From NCBI RefSeq assembly GCF_900103625.1, contig NZ_LT629700.1, positions 682,001 through 746,000 on the forward strand: a stretch of 64,000 nucleotides of DNA, written 5' to 3'. Positions within the stretch are counted from its first letter, which is position 1. The number at the start of each line of letters is the position of its first letter. The position numbers and the translations under genes were made by a program. The stretch is from Corynebacterium mycetoides (GTDB taxonomy: Bacteria > Actinomycetota > Actinomycetes > Mycobacteriales > Mycobacteriaceae). The notes below the pieces were generated by a model. The model searched no databases. It was not told the origin of the DNA and saw only the letters and a program-made list of their open reading frames with translations. Below are positions 58,332-64,000 of the stretch, one piece after another.

Positions 58332-59321
58332 GTGATAGTCACCTTCACTCCCAACCCGAGCATCGACGCCACACTCGAGCTCGACTCTCTAGAGGTGGGT
58401 GGCGTCAACCGCGCCCTCCGAGCTTGCCGCGAGGCCGGGGGCAAAGGCATCAACGTCGCCCGCGCCTGCGCACAGGCGGGCCAGCCCACGCTGGCCATCG
58501 CGCCCTGCGGGCCGACAGACCCGTTCACTCTGCTGTGCCGCACGGCGGACGTTCCGCTCAAGACGGTGCCCATCGACGGCACCGTCCGCACCAACACAAC
58601 ACTGTCGGAGCGCGGCGGCCGCACCACGAAAATCAACGAGACCGGCCCACTGCTCGGCAGCGCCGACGTCGCCCGCATCACGGACACCGTCATCTCCACC
58701 ATGGCCGAGGGCGGAGCGGACGCGGTCGTCATGGCCGGCTCCCTGCCGCCCGGCGCACCGCTGGACTGGTACGCCACGCTCGCGCGCCAGATCCGCAAGG
58801 CCTGCCCGGGGGCGGTCGTCGCCATCGACACCTCCGACAAGCCGCTTGTGGCGCTGAGCGCCCACCTTGCCGACGCCGCGCCCGACGTGATGAAGCCCAA
58901 CGCATTCGAGCTCGCCCAGCTCACCGACTCCGGGACCACTGGCCGCGAGCTCGAGCAGCAGGCCGCCCGCGGCGACTACGCGGAGATCAGCGCCCACGCA
59001 GAAACCCTGCGCTCCGCCGGCGTCAAGGAGGTCGTGGTCACCCTGGGTGCAGCCGGAGCGGTGCTGGTCACCGGGTCCGGCGCCTGGGCCGCCACCGCTC
59101 CCCCCGCCGCCGCGCAGTCCACCGTCGGCGCGGGCGACTCGGCGCTGGCCGGCTACATCATGGCGCGCGTCGCGGGGGAAGCGCCCGCGGAATGCCTGCG
59201 CCGCAGCGTTGCCTACGGCTCGGCGGCGGCCGCGAAGCCCGCCACCGGCATCCCCTCGCCGGCCGAGATCGACCTCGCCCACACAGACGTTTTCCCGCTC
59301 TCCACCTCCGAGAAGGACTGA
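58332..59321 (+). CDS. fruK: 1-phosphofructokinase (PfkB family)
   Basis: Converts fructose-1-phosphate to fructose-1,6-bisphosphate. The 329-aa product from GTG 58332 (GAGGAG 8 nt upstream) begins IVTFTPNPSIDATLEL, the FruK signature, and has GGKGINVARACAQAG and the anion-hole/catalytic GAGDSALAGYIMARV near the C-terminus (Asp). It lies between sugR and ptsF, in one operon; ptsF follows after 4 nt. Confidence 0.95.
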   Translation: MIVTFTPNPSIDATLELDSLEVGGVNRALRACREAGGKGINVARACAQAGQPTLAIAPCGPTDPFTLLCRTADVPLKTVPIDGTVRTNTTLSERGGRTTKINETGPLLGSADVARITDTVISTMAEGGADAVVMAGSLPPGAPLDWYATLARQIRKACPGAVVAIDTSDKPLVALSAHLADAAPDVMKPNAFELAQLTDSGTTGRELEQQAARGDYAEISAHAETLRSAGVKEVVVTLGAAGAVLVTGSGAWAATAPPAAAQSTVGAGDSALAGYIMARVAGEAPAECLRRSVAYGSAAAAKPATGIPSPAEIDLAHTDVFPLSTSEKD

Positions 59322-59325
59322 CGCC

Positions 59326-61320
59326 ATGAGCCCCCAGTTAATCACCCCCGAACTCGTCGGCCTCGACGTCGATTTCGGATCCGCCCCCACCGATGTCATC
59401 ACCCGCCTGGCAGGCATGGTTGCCTCCGCCGGCCGCACCACCGACGCGGCCGCGCTTGCCGACGGCGCCATCGAGCGCGAAGCCAAAGCCCCGACGGGTG
59501 TTCCCGGCCGCGTCGCCATCCCGCACGTGCGCTCCTCCGCCGTCGCCACGCCCACCCTCGCCTTCGCCCGGCTGGCCCGTCCGGTCGACTTCGGCGGCCC
59601 GGACGGGGACGCGGACCTGGTGTTCCTTATCGCCGCGCCCGAAGGCGGCGGCAAGGAACACCTGAAAATCCTGTCCACCTTGGCCAGGGCCCTGGTGCGT
59701 GGGGAGTTCGTCGATAAGCTGCGCGCAGCCGCGACCCCGAACGACGCCGTCGCGGAGATCATCGCCGTCGTCGGCGGAGCGCCCGAGCCGCCGAAGCGGG
59801 TGTACAGGATCGCCGCGGTGACTTCGTGCCCCACCGGCATCGCGCACACTTACATGGCCGCCGACGCCCTGGTTCAGGCCGCGCAGAAGCGTGACGACGT
59901 CGACCTGCGCGTCGAACCCCAGGGTTCCTCCGGCTACGACGCCCTCGAAGACTCCTTTATCCGCGACGCAGACGCCGTCATCTTCGCCCACGACGTCGCC
60001 GTGCGCGGCCAGGGCCGCTTCGCCGGCAAACCGCTGATCAACGCCCCCGTCAAGCGCGGCATCGACTCCCCCGACGCGCTGATCGACGCCGCCGTCGCCG
60101 CGGCGGACGACCCGGACGCGGACGTCGTCAAGGCATCGACGTCCGCGGGTGACGACGGCGACGCCGCGCGCCAGAGCACCGACAGCTGGCCGAAGCGCAT
60201 CCAGCAGGCGGTGATGACCGGCGTGTCCTACATGGTCCCGTTCGTCGCCGCCGGCGGCCTCCTGCTCGCGCTCGGATTCCTCATCGGCGGCTACGACATG
60301 GCCAACGGGTGGCAGGCGATTGCCACGCAGTTCTCCCCCACCAACCTGCCCGGAAACCAGGTCAACGTGGACGGCGCCGTGATGACGTTCGAGCGCTCCG
60401 GGTGGCTGCTCTACCTGGGCGCCGTGCTGTTTGCCACGGGCCAAATGGGCATGGGATTCGTGGTCTCGGCACTATCCGGTTACATCGGCTACGGGCTCGC
60501 GGGCAGGCCCGGCATCGCCCCCGGGTTCATCGGCGGCGCGAGCTCCGTACTGCTCGGCGCTGGGTTCATCGGCGGCCTCGTCACCGGCATCCTCGCCGGA
60601 GTGATCGCGTACTGGATTCAGTCGTGGACAGTGCCGCGCTGGCTCGGCTCACTCATGCCGGTGGTGATCATTCCGCTGTTGACCTCGCTCGCCATCGGCC
60701 TTTTGATGTTCCTGCTGCTCGGCCGCCCACTCGGGGCGATCATGGAGGGCCTGCAGGGGTGGCTGGAATCCATGAGCGGGTCGTCCGCGATCCTGCTCGG
60801 CGTGATCATCGGCATGATGATGTGCTTCGACCTCGGCGGGCCGGTGAACAAGGCCGCCTACCTCTTCGGCACCGCGGGCCTGTCCGCCGGAACCGAGTCG
60901 AGCTTCCAGATCATGGCCGCCGTCATGATTTCCGGCATGGTGCCCCCGATCGCCCTGTCCATCGCCACGTTCCTACGCCGGTCCCTCTTCACGCCCGCGG
61001 AGCAGGAGAACGGCAAATCCGCCTGGCTGCTCGGCCTGTCCTTCGTCTCCGAAGGCGCGATCCCCTTCGCCGCGGCTGACCCGCTGCGTGTCATCCCGTC
61101 GATGATGCTCGGCGGCGCGACCGCCGGCGCGGTGTCCATGGCGCTCGGCACGGGAGTGCAGGCGCCGCACGGCGGCATCTTCGTCATCTTCGCGTATGAC
61201 CCGTGGTGGGGCATGTTCGCCGCCCTCGCCGCAGGCGTGGCGGTGTCCGCGGCTGCGGTCATCGCGGCCAAGCAGATTTGGCCCAACAAGGCCATCGAGC
61301 ACGCTGCGCAGACCGCGTAG
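59326..61320 (+). CDS. ptsF: PTS fructose-specific EIIABC
   Basis: Imports and phosphorylates fructose at C1. The 664-aa protein has an EIIA domain (about residues 1-150; phospho-His67 in AIPHVRSS), an EIIB domain (about 158-255; phospho-Cys168 in AVTSCPTGIAHTY) and an EIIC membrane domain of about eight spans (290-664; GGPVNKAAY, EGAIPFAAADP). Start ATG 59326, 4 nt after fruK; an open frame upstream to 59047 overlaps fruK and is not real. Energy coupling needs EI, which is not in the window. Confidence 0.97.
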   Translation: MSPQLITPELVGLDVDFGSAPTDVITRLAGMVASAGRTTDAAALADGAIEREAKAPTGVPGRVAIPHVRSSAVATPTLAFARLARPVDFGGPDGDADLVFLIAAPEGGGKEHLKILSTLARALVRGEFVDKLRAAATPNDAVAEIIAVVGGAPEPPKRVYRIAAVTSCPTGIAHTYMAADALVQAAQKRDDVDLRVEPQGSSGYDALEDSFIRDADAVIFAHDVAVRGQGRFAGKPLINAPVKRGIDSPDALIDAAVAAADDPDADVVKASTSAGDDGDAARQSTDSWPKRIQQAVMTGVSYMVPFVAAGGLLLALGFLIGGYDMANGWQAIATQFSPTNLPGNQVNVDGAVMTFERSGWLLYLGAVLFATGQMGMGFVVSALSGYIGYGLAGRPGIAPGFIGGASSVLLGAGFIGGLVTGILAGVIAYWIQSWTVPRWLGSLMPVVIIPLLTSLAIGLLMFLLLGRPLGAIMEGLQGWLESMSGSSAILLGVIIGMMMCFDLGGPVNKAAYLFGTAGLSAGTESSFQIMAAVMISGMVPPIALSIATFLRRSLFTPAEQENGKSAWLLGLSFVSEGAIPFAAADPLRVIPSMMLGGATAGAVSMALGTGVQAPHGGIFVIFAYDPWWGMFAALAAGVAVSAAAVIAAKQIWPNKAIEHAAQTA

Positions 61321-61352
61321 ACTCGAGTCACCACTTACGAAAGGACTTCTCT

Positions 61353-61622
61353 ATGGCTTCCAAGACTGTCAAGGTCGGCTCCACTGTGGGCCTCCACGCT
61401 CGCCCCGCAACCGTGATCGCTGACGCGGCCGGTGAGTTCGACGAGGAGATCGTGCTCACCCGCGTCGGTGACGACCCGGACGACGAGACCGACGCAGCCT
61501 CGTCGCTGATGATCATGGCGATGGGCGCGGAGTACGGCGACGAGGTCACCGTGACCTCGGACAATGCGCAGGCCGTAGAGAAGATCGCGGCTCTCATCGA
61601 GCAGAACCTCGACGAGGAGTAG
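61353..61622 (+). CDS. ptsH: Phosphocarrier protein HPr
   Basis: Relays phosphate from EI to the PTS permeases. The 89-aa product has His15 in GLHARPAT. The Ser-x-Met position of regulatory phosphorylation is Ser51 in ASSLMIMAMG. Start ATG 61353, with AAAGGA 8 nt upstream; it follows ptsF by 32 nt and closes the fructose operon. Repeat array E begins directly after the stop. Confidence 0.96.
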   Translation: MASKTVKVGSTVGLHARPATVIADAAGEFDEEIVLTRVGDDPDDETDAASSLMIMAMGAEYGDEVTVTSDNAQAVEKIAALIEQNLDEE

Positions 61623-61627
61623 GTCAC

Positions 61628-62313
61628 TGTTCGACCGGCGTTTCCGGACTTTCGGGGCGCTGGGTGGCCGTTTCTGTCGAACGGGGTACAGCAGGGCTTA
61701 GCTAACCTGGCCCCCTTGTTCGACCGGAACGGCCTTTACCGCTCCCGCAGGCGCCTGAAACGCGCTTCCGGTCGAACACGCACCTGCGGGGTCTGACGGC
61801 TAACCCCCTTGTTCGACCGGAGCGGCCTTTCTGACCTCTCAGGGCGTTAAAGCACGCTTCCGGTCGAACACGCACCGGGCGGGACTAGTGGCGTTGGCCC
61901 CTTGTTCGACCGGAATAGGCATTTTCACGCCCGCAGGCTCCTAAAACACGCTTCCGGTCGAACACGCACCTGCGGGGTCTGACGGCTAACCCCCTTGTTC
62001 GACCGGAACGGCCTTTTCCGCCCCGCAGGCCTCTGAAACGCGCTTCCGGTCGAACACGCACCGGGTGGGACGAGCGCTGTTCGACCGGAACGGCATTTAC
62101 CGGCCATGAAGGGGCTCCGGCACGCTTCCGGTCGAACACGCACCTGGTGGGACGAGCGCTGTTCGACCGGAATGACATTTTCCGGCCATGAAGGGGACTC
62201 CGGCACGCTTCCGGTCGAACACGCACCGGCACGACCTAGCGGCGCTGGCCCCTGTTCGACCGGAACCCCCACCAAACGCCCCACACCGCTCCGAAACACT
62301 CTTCCGGTCGAAC
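61628..62313. repeat. Array E: eight phased copies of the 61-bp hyphenated inverted repeat
   Basis: Units start at 61628 (degenerate), 61717, 61810, 61903, 61996, 62078, 62160 and 62253. From the second on the spacing is 93, 93, 93, 82, 82 and 93 bp. Units 2-8 have arms TGTTCGACCGG(A)(A/G) and CTTCCGGTCGAAC, mostly perfect over 13 bp. The inter-unit stretches also repeat (CGCACC-x-GCGGGG..GGCTAACCCC or the shorter GGTGGGACGAGCGC type). No gene is visible in this 686-bp stretch. Confidence 0.9.
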
Positions 62314-62371
62314 TACACCGCAACCCCGAAGCGCAGCCCCGAAACGCACCGCCGCACCGCCGCCCAAGGAA

Positions 62372-63649
62372 CTACCGGTACTGCCCTTCGCCGATCGTGG
62401 CGAAGGCCCATGTCATGATCGGGTACGCCACGATGATGCCCACCGAGCCCAGCGCGATGCCCTGGAGCTCAACAGGCCCGAGCGTCAGCGAGAGGTTGCC
62501 GATGCCCACGATGAGCGCGACGGCGGCGGTGATCAGATTGACGGGGTTGGTGAAGTCGACGCGGTTGTCCTGCCAAATGCGCACGCCCAGCATGCCGATG
62601 AGGCCGTAGAGCACGAGGCACGCCCCGCCAAGCACGCCGACGGGGATGCTGAACACCACGGCGCCGAACTTCGGAATGAACGCGAGCACCACCGCGAACA
62701 CTGCGGCGACCCAGTAGGCGGCGGTGGAATAGACCTTCGTGGCCGCCATTACGCCGATGTTTTCGGCGTAGGTGGTCGTGCCGGAACCACCGAAGCTGCC
62801 CGCGAGGGTGGTGGCGATGCCGTCGCCGATGAGCGCGCGGCCCTGAAAGTCGTCCATGTTGCGCTGGGTCATCTCGCCCACCGCCTTGACGTGGCCGACG
62901 TTTTCCGCGATGAGCACCACCAACACGGGCAGGGTGACCAGGACGGCGGAGAGGTGGAATTCGGGGGTGTGGAACTGCGGTATGCCCACCCACGGGGCGT
63001 CGGAAATCGCCTGCAGCGCGTCGTCGGACAAGCCGCCGCTGAGCGCCGCGGCGACCCAGCCTACAATGACGCCGCCAAGGATGGACAGGCGAGAGAGCAT
63101 CCCGCGGGCGGCCACGGACAACACGGCGATGGTAGCGAGTGTCGCCGCCCCGATCCACGGCTGTGCCTCGAAGTTCGCCACCGCCGTGGGCGCGAGGTTG
63201 AACCCGATGAGCGCGACGATGGCGCCGGTCACGGCCGGGGGCATGACGGCATCGATGAGCCTCTTGCCGGCCACCTGGACCGCCGCGCCGACGGCGATGA
63301 GCGCCAGGCCCGTGACCAGTACGCCGCCGAGCTGGGCGCCCACCCCGTACTGCTGCGAGGCGGTGAGCGGGGCGATGAAGGCGAACGAGGAGCCCAGGTA
63401 GCTGGGCAGCTTGTTGCGGGTGATCAGCAGAAAGATGATGGTGCCCAGGCCGGAGAACAGCAGCGTGGTGTTGACCGGGAACCCGGTTAGGGTGGGCACG
63501 AGCAGCGTGGCGCCGAACATGGCCACGACGTGCTGCATGCCGATGACCGCGGTGCGCGGCCAGCTCAGCCTCTCATCGGGGGCGACGACCGCGCCGGGTA
63601 GAACGCGGCGCCCGTCACCGTGGAGGGTCCATCCGTAAGAATTATTCAC
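62372..63649 (-). CDS. uraA: NCS2-family uracil/xanthine permease
   Basis: A 425-aa membrane protein with about 14 spans. It shows the NCS2 signature regions AENVGHVKAVGEMTQRN and GGSGTTTYAENIGVMAATKVYS, and the N-terminal MQHVVAMFGATLLVPTLTGF typical of uracil permeases (UraA/RutG type) rather than xanthine permeases. Cytoplasmic-membrane proton symport of uracil is expected. Transcribed away from array E; no pyr genes are adjacent. Confidence 0.88.
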   Translation of the reverse strand: MNNSYGWTLHGDGRRVLPGAVVAPDERLSWPRTAVIGMQHVVAMFGATLLVPTLTGFPVNTTLLFSGLGTIIFLLITRNKLPSYLGSSFAFIAPLTASQQYGVGAQLGGVLVTGLALIAVGAAVQVAGKRLIDAVMPPAVTGAIVALIGFNLAPTAVANFEAQPWIGAATLATIAVLSVAARGMLSRLSILGGVIVGWVAAALSGGLSDDALQAISDAPWVGIPQFHTPEFHLSAVLVTLPVLVVLIAENVGHVKAVGEMTQRNMDDFQGRALIGDGIATTLAGSFGGSGTTTYAENIGVMAATKVYSTAAYWVAAVFAVVLAFIPKFGAVVFSIPVGVLGGACLVLYGLIGMLGVRIWQDNRVDFTNPVNLITAAVALIVGIGNLSLTLGPVELQGIALGSVGIIVAYPIMTWAFATIGEGQYR

Positions 63650-63672
63650 GGATGGATATTGTCGCCTACCGG

Positions 63673-64000
63673 CTAGGACACCACAAACTCGGCGTACTGT
63701 TCGGCGATGACGTGGGGCAGGCGGACGTCGATAAGCGTGCCGCCCTCCTCGTAGCTCTCGGCCCGCACGGTGCCCTGCTCGTGGACGCGGCTGACCACGT
63801 CGCCGCGGGTGAACGGGACGAGCATCTGCACGTGCGCCTCGACGCTGTTGAGGTACATTTCGATTTTGGCCTCGAGCTCGGCGATGCCCTCGCCGGTGCG
63901 GGCGGAGACGAAGACGACGTCGTGGCCGGTGGCGTCGAAGGCGTGGCGCAGCTCGGCGAGGACGACCGGGTCGGCCTGGTCGATCTTGTTCACCACGACG
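63673..64000 (-). CDS. hflX: GTPase HflX, C-terminal part (cut by window edge)
   Basis: The last 109 residues of HflX: the G4 motif NKID (VNKIDQADP), the G5-like VFVSARTGEGI, and the C-terminal domain ending FAEYV-type (QYAEFVVS). HflX splits stalled or hibernating ribosomes. The frame runs off the right edge, so the GTP-binding P-loop and N-terminal domain are outside. It ends 23 nt before the uraA start. Confidence 0.92.
   Translation of the reverse strand, partial: VVVNKIDQADPVVLAELRHAFDATGHDVVFVSARTGEGIAELEAKIEMYLNSVEAHVQMLVPFTRGDVVSRVHEQGTVRAESYEEGGTLIDVRLPHVIAEQYAEFVVS

Noticed and set aside
61690..61710. DtxR-box-like TTAGCTAACCT
   Set aside because: Only part of the 19-bp palindrome matches, and it lies in the linker between repeat units rather than at a promoter.
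61628..62313. Array E as a CRISPR array
   Set aside because: The repeated words are inverted within each unit, 12-13 bp long, and linkers between units also repeat. There are no uniform 24-37 bp direct repeats with unique spacers.

Overview
This is a high-GC chromosomal window from a Corynebacterium species. The evidence is gene order and protein content: yebC-ruvCAB-yajC-secDF-dciAE-apt-rel, thrS-HIT-pgsA-patA-pimA, ribD-like-aftC-msrB-hemQ-rnd-dxs, dut-suhB-ppgK-sigA, dtd-sigB-dtxR-galE, oxyR-hrpA-nrdR-lexA and sugR-fruK-ptsF-ptsH. This matches the corynebacterial backbone, and AftC, PimA, PatA and PgsA point to a mycolata-type envelope. Both ends are cut inside genes: rel on the left and hflX on the right.

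Layout. Positions 1-19.4 kb are almost all minus strand: the stringent-response gene rel, an apt copy with an in-frame stop, the SecDF-YajC translocase genes, the RuvABC resolvasome, yebC, tesB, a phosphatidylinositol-mannoside gene block, thrS, and a Dyp-peroxidase / PCuAC / CopC copper-heme cluster. Positions 19.4-22.0 kb are gene-poor and accessory. They hold intergenic inverted repeats, a decayed tRNA-like locus, a short minus-strand string of small unknown genes, and a two-repeat relic with the geometry of a type I-E CRISPR array. Positions 22.0-22.9 kb hold six tRNAs with a duplicated Val-Gly pair. Positions 22.9-36.9 kb hold arabinan synthesis, oxidative repair, heme, RNA processing, isoprenoid and sigma-A genes. 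Positions 36.9-37.4 kb are a repeat array. Positions 37.4-55.5 kb hold helicases, an N-methyltransferase, the sigB-dtxR-galE block, PAC2, oxyR and hrpA. Positions 55.5-61.6 kb hold the nrdR / SOS region and the fructose PTS operon. Positions 61.6-62.4 kb are a second, strikingly periodic repeat array, followed by a uracil permease and hflX.

The most unusual feature is a family of about 61-bp hyphenated inverted repeats (13-bp arms around a loop of about 36 bp). There are at least 17 copies, all intergenic, and two of the clusters have fixed spacing (74 bp in one; 93 or 82 bp in the other). The arms end in the same heptamers that form the LexA half-sites of corynebacteria. Other points to check are the nonsense codon in apt, the orphan CRISPR relic, a ghost tRNA locus that repeats the 3' flank of tRNA-Val, a perfect inverted pair of DnaA boxes at 46.7 kb, and a PTS operon without ptsI.
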